A DNA stretch of 64,000 nucleotides, taken from NCBI GenBank assembly GCA_020161265.1, contig JAIUOC010000002.1, forward strand, positions 248,001-312,000, in the 5' to 3' direction. Source of the stretch: Chloroflexota bacterium (GTDB lineage Bacteria > Chloroflexota > Chloroflexia > Chloroflexales > Herpetosiphonaceae). Positions 1 through 8,738 of this stretch are shown here, piece by piece; the stretch's first letter is position 1; every line of letters starts with the position of its first letter. A program made the translations under genes and the position numbers. The notes beneath the pieces were generated by a model. That model saw only the letters and a program-made list of their open reading frames with translations. It was not told the origin of the DNA and searched no databases.

Positions 1-1554
1 CGGCTCGATCAAATGCCGTATGACATGACGGTTGACCATGGCTGGAAGATGGAAGATGTTTACACCATTTTGCAGGGTGGTCGCCCATTATTTTTGCCCA
101 ATAACACAGGCCGCGAGCCAGGCCAATTCTATTACATCGCCATGTTGATTCGCTTTTTTGGTGTGCCGTTTGGCTTTATCGCGCTCAAACTTGGCAATGT
201 GATTATCGGCACCCTGACGATTCCGTTTATCTATTTGTTTGCGCGTGAGCTGGGCGGGCGCAAGTTGGGCATTTTGAGTGCCGCCTTGTATGCGCTGGGC
301 AAATGGCCGCTCGAAACCACCCGCATGGGGTTGCGCTTTCCTTACGCCACCTTGCCCGCTGCGCTGGTGTTGTGGTCGCTCTGGCGCTATGTGCGCTTGG
401 GCAAACGCAGCGATGCCTTGTTGGTCGGGTTATGGATGGGCATGGGTTTATATGGCTATATCGGCGTGCGAGCAGTACCCTTCGTCATTGCCGCCGTATT
501 TGGCCTGATGCTGTTTGAGCGACGACGACGCAATCCCAAAGGCTGGCTCAAATTGCTCGGCCATGGCAGCTTGACGTTAATTACAACCGCCTTGATTTTC
601 TTGCCACTAGGCCATTTCATGCTCGATTACCCCGATGTCTTTTGGTTTCGCGTCAGCACCCGTACCAGCAACCATACCGATGATATTAGCCGCGAATTTT
701 GCCAAACTACGAGCAGCGAACGTGAATGCGATATTAAAAAATTCGTTGCCAATAATGTTAATTTAGCAGTCGCTTTTAACTGGCGTGGCGATCGTAACGA
801 AGTTAATAATGTCCGTTTCGATCCATTGCTTGATATTGTCAGTGCGGCTTTGCTCTTGTTGAGTTTGCCAATCGTCGTATGGAGGTTGGTGGTTGAGCGT
901 TCATGGCGTTGGTGGATGCTCGTCGTCGCATTGCCATTACTTGGTTTAGCCACAACGTTGAGCTTAGCCTACCCAATCGAGAACCCCAGCGCGGCGCGAA
1001 CTGGCGTGCTGATGCCAGTGATTTTTACTATGGCCGCTGCACCGCTAGCCTTGGCGCTTGAATGGCTAACCAAAGCCAAGCCGTTTGAGCAATGGTGGCG
1101 CGGCAAATCAGCCGTGAGTGGATTGCTGAGCATTGGCTTAACCATCTGGCTGCTGGCATGGGCTGGGCGCGAAAATTTCCAGCGCTACTTTGTTGATATG
1201 GCCCGCCAATACACAGGCTTTATCCCGAATAACCGTGAGGTTGCCGATGCAATTCGCTACTATCGCGATGCCCAAGGCGTGCCCTACGAAAATGCCTATC
1301 TCATGCTCAACAGCTATTTCTGGAAGGAATCGCGCAATATCAGCGTGCATCTGAATGATATGCAATGGTATGTCAACAACACGATTAAACCCGAAATGGC
1401 GCTGGTCGTACCAGGCAATCGGCCATTAATTTACATTCTCAATCCCGACGATCAAGCGCATATTGATCAATTGCAACAGGAATATCCCGAAGGCGAGTTG
1501 CGCCGCATTAGCAGCGCCGTTGGCAAGGATTTTCTGGTGTTTCATTTACGCTAA
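1..1554 (+). CDS. Membrane glycosyltransferase, GT39/ArnT-like (5' partial)
   Basis: Probable polyprenyl-phosphate-dependent glycosyltransferase of the cytoplasmic membrane. The frame is open to the left window edge (codons Arg-Leu-Asp-Gln precede the first ATG at 13), so the true N-terminus lies outside. About ten hydrophobic segments alternate with short loops. The early GREPGQFYY stretch followed by a membrane helix resembles the first extracytoplasmic loop of GT39 enzymes, where a catalytic Asp lies. The C-terminal roughly 110 residues form a soluble domain (MLNSYFWKESRN onwards) that probably faces outside. Its stop codon overlaps the next start (TAATG). The acceptor and sugar cannot be told from sequence; family assignment is by topology and general pattern. 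Confidence 0.7.
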   Translation, partial: RLDQMPYDMTVDHGWKMEDVYTILQGGRPLFLPNNTGREPGQFYYIAMLIRFFGVPFGFIALKLGNVIIGTLTIPFIYLFARELGGRKLGILSAALYALGKWPLETTRMGLRFPYATLPAALVLWSLWRYVRLGKRSDALLVGLWMGMGLYGYIGVRAVPFVIAAVFGLMLFERRRRNPKGWLKLLGHGSLTLITTALIFLPLGHFMLDYPDVFWFRVSTRTSNHTDDISREFCQTTSSERECDIKKFVANNVNLAVAFNWRGDRNEVNNVRFDPLLDIVSAALLLLSLPIVVWRLVVERSWRWWMLVVALPLLGLATTLSLAYPIENPSAARTGVLMPVIFTMAAAPLALALEWLTKAKPFEQWWRGKSAVSGLLSIGLTIWLLAWAGRENFQRYFVDMARQYTGFIPNNREVADAIRYYRDAQGVPYENAYLMLNSYFWKESRNISVHLNDMQWYVNNTIKPEMALVVPGNRPLIYILNPDDQAHIDQLQQEYPEGELRRISSAVGKDFLVFHLR

Positions 1555-3437
1555 TGGGAATTACGCTCGGCACTGCTGGCCATGTTGATCATGGCAAATC
1601 AAGCCTTGTTCAAGCCCTGACAGGCATCAACCCCGATCGCTGGGCAGAAGAACAGCGCCGCCAAATGACGCTTGATCTGGGCTTTGCCTGGTTCAGCACA
1701 CCCGCTGGTCATTCGGTCAATCTGGTTGATGTGCCGGGCCATGAACGGCTAATCAAAAATATGTTGGCTGGGGCAACTGGTTTTGATGGGGTGCTGTTCG
1801 TCGTTGCCGCCGATGAAGGCATGCAGCCCCAAAGCCATGAACATTTACAAATTCTCAATCAATTGGGCATTGAGCATGGGTTGATCATCATTAGCAAAAT
1901 AGATCTGGTTGATGCTGAATGGCTTGAATTTATCAGCAGCGACATTCAGGCGCAATTTGCCGCTACCAGCCTTGCCAATGCGCCAATCGTGCCAGTTTCG
2001 GCGCGAACTGGGGCTGGCATGGCTCAATTGCGCCAAGCGCTTGACCAATTAATCAGCCAGCTGCCAGCCCGAACAATCCAGCAACACCATCCGCGCTTGC
2101 CGATCGATCGGATGTTTAGCATCGATGGCTTTGGCACAGTCGTCACTGGAACGCTGCGCGACGGCAATTTAAGCGTGGGCATGGAAATCGAAATTCTGCC
2201 CCAACAATTGCGTGGGCGGATTCGCGGCCTGCAATCGCAGCAAATCAGTTACGCCAGCGTGCAGGCAGGCATGCGCGTGGCGGTTAATCTGAGCGGCATC
2301 GAACGCCAAAGTCTCAAGCGTGGCGATGTACTGACATTGCCGCAAACCTTTGAGCCAACCAACTTACTTGATGTGTTGATTGAAACCACCGCCGATGCCC
2401 CAAGCTTGAGCCATAATCAGCCTCTACAACTTTACCTTGGTAGTGCCGAACTGAGTTGCACCCTCGCCCTGCTCGATTGCGACGGCTTGCCAGCCAAACA
2501 ACAAGCCTTTGGCCAATTGCGCTTACATCAACCAAGCATTGCCCAACGCGGCGATCGTGGAATTTTACGGCGTGCCTCGCCTGCCGCCACGCTTGCCGGA
2601 ATACGGGTGCTCGATGCCCATCCCCAACGCCATCGGCGCATGCGCCCAGCTGTGATTGAACAGTTGCAACAATTAGCCAATGGCTTGCCTCATGAAATTC
2701 TGTTACAGCACATTCAACAGCAATATTTAACCTGGCAGGAACTGCAACAACGCAGCGGCTTCGATTCGCCAACTGCCCTAGCTGCGCTCAATACTGGCTG
2801 CAACAACGGCTTAATCAGCATCGTCTCAGCAACAATGGCGACACTCACGGCTAGCAGTTTAATCACAAGCATAGCTTATTGGAGCCAATTACAAGCCAAT
2901 TTGCGCCAGATTCTGGCCGAATATCATGCCATGTGGCCGTTACGCTCAGCCATGCCCCGTGAGGAATTACGCAAACGGATGGGGTTAGCAGCCAACAGCT
3001 TTAATCAAATATTAAACGCTGTAGCCGAGCAACCATGGCTCAGCATTGAAGCTACGCAGATTAAGCTAACTGAACATCAAGCCCAACCTAGCCCTAGCCA
3101 ACAAGCCCAAATCCAAGCCTTGTTGGGATTGTGGCAAAGCAATCCAGCCCTACCGCCAAGCCGTGAGCAATGGCCCAAGCTTGATCAAGAACTTTGGCGC
3201 TATTTGCTACAAACCGAGCAATTGATTCATATTGGCGCAGAGGTCTATTTCTTGCCGAAGCAATACCAACAGATGCATACTTGGGTACTTGAGCAACTTG
3301 CTGCTGGCCAAAGCATCAGCCTTGCCCAAGCCCGTGATGCTTGGCAAACCAGCCGTAAATATGCCCAGGCCATGCTCGAACACTGCGATCAACTGCACAT
3401 TACCCGCCGCGTTGGCGATCTACGGGTAGCCTATTGA
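1554..3437 (+). CDS. selB: Selenocysteine-specific translation elongation factor SelB
   Basis: GTPase that delivers Sec-tRNA(Sec) to recoded UGA codons. G1 is [10 protein letters not shown] (residues 8-17), G3 is DVPGHE (59-64), G4 is SKID (around 113) and G5 is SAR. An EF-Tu-like domain II follows (around 170-260), then a C-terminal region of about 300 residues with the repeated winged-helix pattern that binds the SECIS hairpin in bacterial SelB. The length of 627 residues is normal for the family. The ATG shares one base with the upstream stop, suggesting translational coupling to an unrelated glycosyltransferase. selA, selD and tRNA-Sec are not in this window, so use of selenocysteine rests on genes elsewhere. 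Confidence 0.93.
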   Translation: MGITLGTAGHVDHGKSSLVQALTGINPDRWAEEQRRQMTLDLGFAWFSTPAGHSVNLVDVPGHERLIKNMLAGATGFDGVLFVVAADEGMQPQSHEHLQILNQLGIEHGLIIISKIDLVDAEWLEFISSDIQAQFAATSLANAPIVPVSARTGAGMAQLRQALDQLISQLPARTIQQHHPRLPIDRMFSIDGFGTVVTGTLRDGNLSVGMEIEILPQQLRGRIRGLQSQQISYASVQAGMRVAVNLSGIERQSLKRGDVLTLPQTFEPTNLLDVLIETTADAPSLSHNQPLQLYLGSAELSCTLALLDCDGLPAKQQAFGQLRLHQPSIAQRGDRGILRRASPAATLAGIRVLDAHPQRHRRMRPAVIEQLQQLANGLPHEILLQHIQQQYLTWQELQQRSGFDSPTALAALNTGCNNGLISIVSATMATLTASSLITSIAYWSQLQANLRQILAEYHAMWPLRSAMPREELRKRMGLAANSFNQILNAVAEQPWLSIEATQIKLTEHQAQPSPSQQAQIQALLGLWQSNPALPPSREQWPKLDQELWRYLLQTEQLIHIGAEVYFLPKQYQQMHTWVLEQLAAGQSISLAQARDAWQTSRKYAQAMLEHCDQLHITRRVGDLRVAY

Positions 3438-3540
3438 GCTTAACAAAGTGTTAGAAAAGCTTGGCACGCCTAGCCCCACCCAAATGCTCGTGTTATGCTG
3501 AAGTGAATGGCGTTTGTGCCAGCGGAAAGGATGTCGAAAC

Positions 3541-4731
3541 GTGAGGACAAAACGTTTATCAATTAAGCAACTTGGGAGTGTGCTATTGATCAGTGCCGCC
3601 GCAGGCGCTGGCGCACGCTATCTCGCCAATAAAACCCGCCAACAAGGCCAAAAAATCTACGATTATACAACCCCGCAAAAACTGATCGATTGGTCAGTTG
3701 CCCGCATGATCGCCCTGCGAGTCTCGCAATGGCAAGAGCATCCCGTGATCAATCGAGCTGAGCGCCAAGCCGAATACGATCAAATGGTTGAGCGTAGCCA
3801 ACCCTTAATCGACGATTATTTGAATGTCAAGCTGCCCGAAACGCTTTCGCGGGTCAAAGTCGTTGATCGCAAAGAGTGGATCGATGCCAATTTGCGTTCA
3901 TTTGAGCGCTTGTTTGAGCCAATTGAGCAACTTTATCGCCAAGCAGCTCAAAATGCAGGCCGCAATCCCTCGGTCAATGCGATCAATCGGGCGTTTGTCG
4001 GCGCACAAGTTGGGGCAATGGTTGGGGTTTTAGCGCGAAAAGTGCTAGGTCAATATGATCTCAGTTTGCTTTCGCCGCAAGCCGAGCCAGGCATGCTCTA
4101 TTTTGTTGAGCCAAATATTGCCCGCGTGCAACAAGGTTTGGGCGTTGATGATCATGACTTCCGCTTGTGGATTACGCTGCATGAAACCACCCATGCCTAT
4201 GAGTTTGAAGCTTATGGCTGGGTGCGCGACCATTTCAGCAACTTGATTCAGCGCTATTTCAACGAGCTTGGCGGCCAACTCGATGCGCTGCGCAATGGCG
4301 TTGGCAACTTCATCAACCGCATTTTCAGCAATAGCAAAACGCCCAGCGATGGCCATTGGATGGAGCAGCTGTTGACTCCAACCCAACGCCAAGTATTTAG
4401 TGAACTCCAAGCCCTGATGTCGTTGGTCGAAGGCTATAGCAACCACATTATGAATGCGGTTGGCCGCGAAATTCTGCCAAACTTCGAGCAGATCGAAGCT
4501 CGCATGAGCGATCGCAAAGAAAAACGCTCGATCTTCGATGAATTGTTCAATCGGATCACAGGTATGAGCCTCAAAATGCAGCAATACGAACAAGGCGAAC
4601 GCTTCGTTAATGCAATTGCTGATCATGGTGGCAAGGACTTAGCTGCCCGCGTCTGGGAAGGCCCAGCAATGTTGCCAACCCTCGAAGAAATTCGCAACCC
4701 GCAACTGTGGATTAACCGCGTTGGTGCATAA
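3541..4731 (+). CDS. Zincin-like metalloprotease, F420-biosynthesis-associated family
   Basis: Probable zinc-dependent peptidase of the zincin_2 / coenzyme-F420 biosynthesis-associated family, whose substrate is unknown. The zinc motif HETTHAYEF (HExxH) lies near residue 215. A hydrophobic stretch near the N-terminus (LGSVLLISAAAGAGARYL) could be a membrane anchor or uncleaved signal. I prefer the GTG at 3541 over the upstream in-frame TTG at 3514 because GGAAAGG lies ten bases before it. The gene follows selB after about 100 bases and ends in a strong terminator, so it is probably transcribed alone or with selB. The family name does not prove a role in F420 metabolism here. Confidence 0.75.
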   Translation: MRTKRLSIKQLGSVLLISAAAGAGARYLANKTRQQGQKIYDYTTPQKLIDWSVARMIALRVSQWQEHPVINRAERQAEYDQMVERSQPLIDDYLNVKLPETLSRVKVVDRKEWIDANLRSFERLFEPIEQLYRQAAQNAGRNPSVNAINRAFVGAQVGAMVGVLARKVLGQYDLSLLSPQAEPGMLYFVEPNIARVQQGLGVDDHDFRLWITLHETTHAYEFEAYGWVRDHFSNLIQRYFNELGGQLDALRNGVGNFINRIFSNSKTPSDGHWMEQLLTPTQRQVFSELQALMSLVEGYSNHIMNAVGREILPNFEQIEARMSDRKEKRSIFDELFNRITGMSLKMQQYEQGERFVNAIADHGGKDLAARVWEGPAMLPTLEEIRNPQLWINRVGA

Positions 4732-4751
4732 ATAAGCATCGATTAATTCGG

Positions 4752-4788
4752 CCATGCCTAAGTTGCTGCAATTTAGGCATGGTTTTTT
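4752..4788 (+). terminator. Rho-independent terminator after metalloprotease gene
   Basis: Ten-base-pair stem CCATGCCTAA / TTAGGCATGG with an 11-base loop, followed by six T residues. Confidence 0.9.
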
Positions 4789-4831
4789 GGTTAAAATACT
4801 GCTGCTCTTTTAACCAAATAGGTACAATTGT

Positions 4832-5317
4832 ATGAATGAATTAATCAATCAAGCCCAAGCAGCCTTACTCAGCGGCGATCTCACCCGTGCCCGTGGTCAT
4901 CTAGCCCAGGTCATTCAACAGGAACCCCTGAATGTTCTGGCATGGCTGATGCTCAGCGAAGTAGTGCACGAGCCAGAGCGCCAGCGCGAATGTTTACAGC
5001 GGGTTTTGGCTCTAGAACCACAAAACCAAACTGCCCAAAAACGCCTAACCGCCCTCGATCAACCAACTACCGTAACTCAAGCCGCCCAACTGTCAACGCC
5101 CTCAAAACCGCGCCAGCCACAACCAGCGCAACTAATAATTGCGCCACAAACACCGACCGCAGCCACCATGCAACCAATTTCGATTATTTCAATTGGCCTA
5201 GCCTTATTAATTCTCTTGGTTATTGCAATTGTGGTGCTACGCGGTTTGCCCGAAACTGCTGGCGAACAATCGCGGGTCGTGGAAGGCTTAATTATTGTTA
5301 TTCGCAAACAGCTTTAA
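4832..5317 (+). CDS. TPR-like protein with C-terminal membrane anchor
   Basis: A 161-residue protein of unknown role. Residues 1-75 form about two tetratricopeptide-like helix pairs (ALLSGDLTRARGHLAQVIQQ, then RECLQRVLALEPQN), usually a protein-protein interaction surface. A Pro/Gln/Thr-rich linker follows (about 78-110). One transmembrane helix (ISIGLALLILLVIAIVVL, about 117-138) and a short basic tail end the protein. The topology suggests a cytoplasmic TPR head with a tail anchor. It lies between a terminator and a separately started gene, so it is probably monocistronic. No specific family is recognised. Confidence 0.65.
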   Translation: MNELINQAQAALLSGDLTRARGHLAQVIQQEPLNVLAWLMLSEVVHEPERQRECLQRVLALEPQNQTAQKRLTALDQPTTVTQAAQLSTPSKPRQPQPAQLIIAPQTPTAATMQPISIISIGLALLILLVIAIVVLRGLPETAGEQSRVVEGLIIVIRKQL

Positions 5318-5388
5318 CTAGCCTCTAGCCATCGATACAATGTGAAGCATGATACAATATCTTGAGAATTTTAGTGCTTGGAGTTGCC

Positions 5389-6066
5389 ATGAATGCTTCG
5401 CAATTGCTTAAACAAGAACGCGCTGATGCCGTGGCATTACTTGAATCGTTAACTGAAGAACAATGGCAGGCCACCACGCTTTGCGAAGGCTGGACTGTCA
5501 CGCATTTGGTGGCGCATATGGTCGCCCGCGAAACTCAGCCTGTGCGCTTTATTTTCGCCGAATCGACCAAAGGCAAGCTTGGTTTGCACCCCGACGATTT
5601 GATGCAACAGGCCTTGAAGCAAGGTCGGTTTGCCTTATTGCAAAAACTGCGCAATGGCCCACCAGTAGCGTTTCGCTTACCTGGCCCAGCTTTGGCTAAT
5701 TTTGTTGAGCAGTGGGTACATAACGAAGATTTACGCCGCGCTGGCTTGAATAAACCCCGTGTCTCGCCGCCAGCAGTCCAAGATTTAATTTGGAAATTGC
5801 TGCATATTAATGCTCGCATGATGTTGCGCTCGTTCAAAACGCCTGGAATTATTGCGCTCGTTCGGCCCAATGGCAAGTCCTTGGCCTTTCAGGTTGGCAC
5901 TGGATTGCCGCGCCAAGCGAACCCCAACGATGCAGCAGTTAAATTAATTGGTGAGCCAGGTGAGATTTTGCTGTATTTATTTGGCCGCAAAAGTGCCGCC
6001 AATATCAGCATCGAGGGCGACCCACGCTTGGTTCAGGCCTTACGTGAAGCTGTGATGGCGTTATAG
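5389..6066 (+). CDS. Maleylpyruvate isomerase (MDMPI) N-terminal domain protein
   Basis: Protein of the DinB/MDMPI superfamily (TIGR03083-like): a four-helix bundle that in related proteins binds metal and low-molecular-weight thiols. The start of the family is clear: LLESLTEEQWQATTLCEGWTV followed by HLVAHMVARE, with His residues in the expected positions for metal binding, and a second motif WVHNEDLRRA near residue 115. I choose ATG 5389 because GGAG lies five bases upstream; an in-frame TTG at 5362 would add nine residues. It begins a closely spaced run of genes continuing to lspA. The substrate is unknown. Confidence 0.7.
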   Translation: MNASQLLKQERADAVALLESLTEEQWQATTLCEGWTVTHLVAHMVARETQPVRFIFAESTKGKLGLHPDDLMQQALKQGRFALLQKLRNGPPVAFRLPGPALANFVEQWVHNEDLRRAGLNKPRVSPPAVQDLIWKLLHINARMMLRSFKTPGIIALVRPNGKSLAFQVGTGLPRQANPNDAAVKLIGEPGEILLYLFGRKSAANISIEGDPRLVQALREAVMAL

Positions 6067-6075
6067 GAGAGCAGC

Positions 6076-6564
6076 ATGCAACAGCGCAAGGCCGCCCATA
6101 TAATTGTAACTGGATTGATGTTAGTGCTCGGCTTAGTGTTCGGTGGTTTTTTTGTAGTTTGGTGTGGCCTACTCCAATTTCTCTTTACCGAAGATGGCTG
6201 GACTGGCTGGTTTTTATTAATTATGGCGGGCTTTATTGCTTGGCGAGCACTTGAGGCTGGTCGCGATGCTTGGGATGGCTTGCCCAGCGCCCCACCCAGC
6301 GCTATCGCCGCGTTGCTGGCTACGCAATTTTTAATCGTCGTGATTCAAGTGCATGCCCGTTGGACAGGCCAAAGCAGCGGGATTGATTTCTTGACGATTC
6401 TGCCGCATGCGATCAGTTTTGGTTGTATTGGCTTAGTTTTTGGCTTGAATGGCCAATTTACTGGTCACCTAATCGAGTATGCTGATGATGAGTTTTTGGA
6501 TGAATCAGCGCCGAGCAATGAGCATGATGATGACGATGATTTAATGTATTTGGGGGGCGCATGA
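6076..6564 (+). CDS. Integral membrane protein of unknown function
   Basis: A 162-residue hydrophobic protein with about four predicted transmembrane helices (around 10-35, 42-62, 75-93 and 110-130) and an acidic cytoplasmic tail containing a run of five Asp (EHDDDDDLMYLGGA). I do not recognise a family. A GGAGAG Shine-Dalgarno sits just before the ATG, ten bases after the preceding stop. Its final codons overlap the next start in an ATGA arrangement, so it is cotranscribed and probably translationally coupled with the phosphorylase-like gene that follows. Confidence 0.6.
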   Translation: MQQRKAAHIIVTGLMLVLGLVFGGFFVVWCGLLQFLFTEDGWTGWFLLIMAGFIAWRALEAGRDAWDGLPSAPPSAIAALLATQFLIVVIQVHARWTGQSSGIDFLTILPHAISFGCIGLVFGLNGQFTGHLIEYADDEFLDESAPSNEHDDDDDLMYLGGA

Positions 6565-7322
6565 TTTTATTGCTCGGTGGCACGGGAACTTATTTTCTTG
6601 AGCTTGAGGCCACGCTAGGAGCTGGCAATTACCAAACGATCGAAACGCCCTACGGCACGGCTGGCTCGATCTATCAACCAGAGCGCTTTGCAGGCAAAAT
6701 TGGCCTTGCTTCGCGCCACGGTTGGGGTCGCTTGGATGTTTCGCCGCCTTTCGTCAATAGTCGCGCCAATATTTGGGCTGCCAAAGAGCTGGGCTATCAA
6801 CAGATTCTTAGCTGGAACGGGGTCGGGGCAATCAATCAATTATTGCAAGTGCACGATTTGGTCGTGCTCAACCATGTGCTGAATGGCACCAAAACCCGCC
6901 CGATCAATTTTGCTGGCGATCTGCCCAACGCCAATGCTTGGCAGATTGCTCAGCGGGTGTTTGACCCAGCCAGCGCCAGCGTGCTTTACCAGCAGGCGCG
7001 ACGCTATCAAGCTCGCAGCTTCGATTGTGGCACCTATGCCTGCTCAGAAGGGCCACGCCTAGAAACCGCTGCCGAAATTCGGGCTTGGGCCAATTTTGGG
7101 GCCGATGTGGTAGGCATGACGCTGGTACCAGAAGTATTATTGGCCTACGAATTGGGCATTAAATTTGCCTCGTTGGCCTATGTAACCAATTTTGCCACAG
7201 GCGTGGAACCTAGCACTGGCGCACCACGTTTCTTTGGAGTCGAAGTCGCCCAAACCTGTCTGCAAATTGTGCTAGCGACTGCTGAGCAATTGTTGGCAAC
7301 TAACGAGGTGAGCACCCAATGA
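6561..7322 (+). CDS. Purine nucleoside / methylthioadenosine phosphorylase family protein (first of pair)
   Basis: Member of the PNP/MTAP phosphorylase family, which cleaves purine nucleosides or 5'-methylthioadenosine with phosphate. It keeps the phosphate loop GGTGTY (6-11), the Arg-His pair in ASRHGWGR (about 50) and the family hallmark EGPRLETAAEIR with GADVVGMTLVPE downstream (about 165-195). The central motif normally reading ITTACGS is changed to LSWNGVGA, and the usual IDQFIDRT loop is replaced by LNHVLNGTKTRP. Both boundaries are ATGA overlaps. The next gene encodes a paralogue with the opposite pattern of motif loss, suggesting they may work as a mixed complex. Substrate uncertain. 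Confidence 0.8.
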   Translation: MILLLGGTGTYFLELEATLGAGNYQTIETPYGTAGSIYQPERFAGKIGLASRHGWGRLDVSPPFVNSRANIWAAKELGYQQILSWNGVGAINQLLQVHDLVVLNHVLNGTKTRPINFAGDLPNANAWQIAQRVFDPASASVLYQQARRYQARSFDCGTYACSEGPRLETAAEIRAWANFGADVVGMTLVPEVLLAYELGIKFASLAYVTNFATGVEPSTGAPRFFGVEVAQTCLQIVLATAEQLLATNEVSTQ

Positions 7323-7981
7323 GCTTTACCATAACCTCACTCAATACCCCATTTGGTTTGGCAATGTTTGCCACCAAAAGCAGCGCTGGCGGCTCCTTAG
7401 CAATTTTGCTCGATGAACCAAATCCGCATGCCGCGATTTATGCCGCTAAATCGCAAGGGGTCACTTGGATTATCGAAGCGGTCAGCATGCTGCCATGCGA
7501 TGGCTTGCTGCAACCTGATGATATCTTAATTCCCGACCAACTGGTGGATTTGACCCAGCAACGGTCATCGACCTTTTTTCGCAATCGCGGCTATGGCTTT
7601 ATTGGCCAGAACCTAGTTTGGTGTCCCGATTTGCGAGCTAGTTTATTAACCGCCGCCCAAAGCATCAGCCAACGGGTGTTTAGTCGTGGTACACTGGCGG
7701 TTGGCGAGGCCGACACCACGCTTGAGGCCGCCCAAACATGGCAAGCTCATGGCCTGAGTCGCAGCGCAGCACCAGCGGCCTACCTCGCGAAAGAATTAGA
7801 ATTATGTTACGCTGTTGTCGGGATTGTCGGCACAGCCGCCAGTAAACTTGGCAATACATTAATTGCAAGCGTTGCACAACATTTGCCCACAGCACCAACC
7901 TGTGCCTGCCGCCAGACCATGCAATCTGCGCGGGATCGTGGCTTGGTTGGCGACGATTGGCGTACATGGATTGGGGAATAA
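7319..7981 (+). CDS. Divergent MTAP/PNP-like protein (second of pair, possible pseudoenzyme)
   Basis: A 220-residue relative of methylthioadenosine phosphorylase. It retains the loop ILIPDQLVDLTQQRSSTFF (about 77-95), which matches the IPDQFIDRT...STFF region of MTAP. It lacks the N-terminal GGTG phosphate loop (ITSLNTPFG instead), the Arg-His phosphate ligand pair, and the EGPRF/ETxAE signature, where AVGEADTTLEAAQ stands. It is therefore unlikely to be an active phosphorylase by itself. The start overlaps the previous stop (ATGA), so 1:1 synthesis with the intact-looking paralogue is plausible. A heteromeric enzyme or a regulatory subunit are possible roles; both are inference. Confidence 0.65.
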   Translation: MSFTITSLNTPFGLAMFATKSSAGGSLAILLDEPNPHAAIYAAKSQGVTWIIEAVSMLPCDGLLQPDDILIPDQLVDLTQQRSSTFFRNRGYGFIGQNLVWCPDLRASLLTAAQSISQRVFSRGTLAVGEADTTLEAAQTWQAHGLSRSAAPAAYLAKELELCYAVVGIVGTAASKLGNTLIASVAQHLPTAPTCACRQTMQSARDRGLVGDDWRTWIGE

Positions 7982-7985
7982 ACAC

Positions 7986-8735
7986 ATGACACTCGTTTTA
8001 CGCAACAGCACACAAATCGAAAAAATGCGCAATGCAGGCCGTTTGGTTGCCCAAACTCATGCCATGCTGCGCGAATATGTTGTTCCTGGCGCAGTTTTGC
8101 TTGATCTCGATCAATTGGTCGAGGAATATCTGCGTGAACATGGCGCAACCCCATCGTTTAAAAATTATAAGGGTTTTCCAGCGTCAACCTGTATTTCAAT
8201 TAATGATGTGATTTGCCATGGCATCCCTGATAAATCGCGCTTAAAAGATGGCGATTTGGTGGCAATCGATATTGGAGCGTTTCTCGATGGCTGGCATGGC
8301 GATTCATGCGTAACCTATCCAGTTGGCACGATCGACGCTCAAAGCCAAAAATTGATGGATGTAACCAAAGAAGCCATGTGGCGAGGCATCGCCCAAGCGC
8401 GGGCTGGCAACACGCTTGGCGATATCGGCGCAGCTATCCAAGAATATACTGAAAGCCAAGGCTTTGCGGTTGTGCGCGAATACACGGGCCACGGAATTGG
8501 CCGCAACATGCACGAAGCACCAACCGTTTTACATTATGGCGAGTGGGGCAAAGGCTTGCGCTTACGGGCAGGCATGACCTTCACAATCGAGCCAATGGTC
8601 AACGTTGGCAGCTATGCCACGCGCTTGCTCAAAGATGGCTGGACAGTCAAAACGGTCGATGGCTCACGCTCAGCGCAATTTGAACATCAACTAGCGGTCA
8701 CCGATGGCGAACCAGATATTTTAACGGTGCTTTAA
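7986..8735 (+). CDS. map: Methionine aminopeptidase type I (first copy)
   Basis: Removes the initiator methionine from nascent proteins using a di-metal centre. All expected residues are visible: substrate His in VICHGIPD, metal ligands in VAIDIGAF (Asp), HGDSCV (Asp), GHGIGRNMHEAP (His), TIEPMV (Glu) and QFEHQ (Glu). The 249-residue length fits a type Ia enzyme without an N-terminal extension. The frame is open upstream to 7863, but ATG 7986, four bases after the preceding stop, aligns with the family N-terminus (ringing true with the second copy). A close paralogue follows after three bases. Confidence 0.93.
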   Translation: MTLVLRNSTQIEKMRNAGRLVAQTHAMLREYVVPGAVLLDLDQLVEEYLREHGATPSFKNYKGFPASTCISINDVICHGIPDKSRLKDGDLVAIDIGAFLDGWHGDSCVTYPVGTIDAQSQKLMDVTKEAMWRGIAQARAGNTLGDIGAAIQEYTESQGFAVVREYTGHGIGRNMHEAPTVLHYGEWGKGLRLRAGMTFTIEPMVNVGSYATRLLKDGWTVKTVDGSRSAQFEHQLAVTDGEPDILTVL

Positions 8736-8738
8736 ACA

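Noticed and set aside
4045-4626. Minus-strand ORF of about 193 codons opposite the metalloprotease
   Set aside because: The plus-strand frame has the HExxH motif and a Shine-Dalgarno; the antisense frame has no motif.
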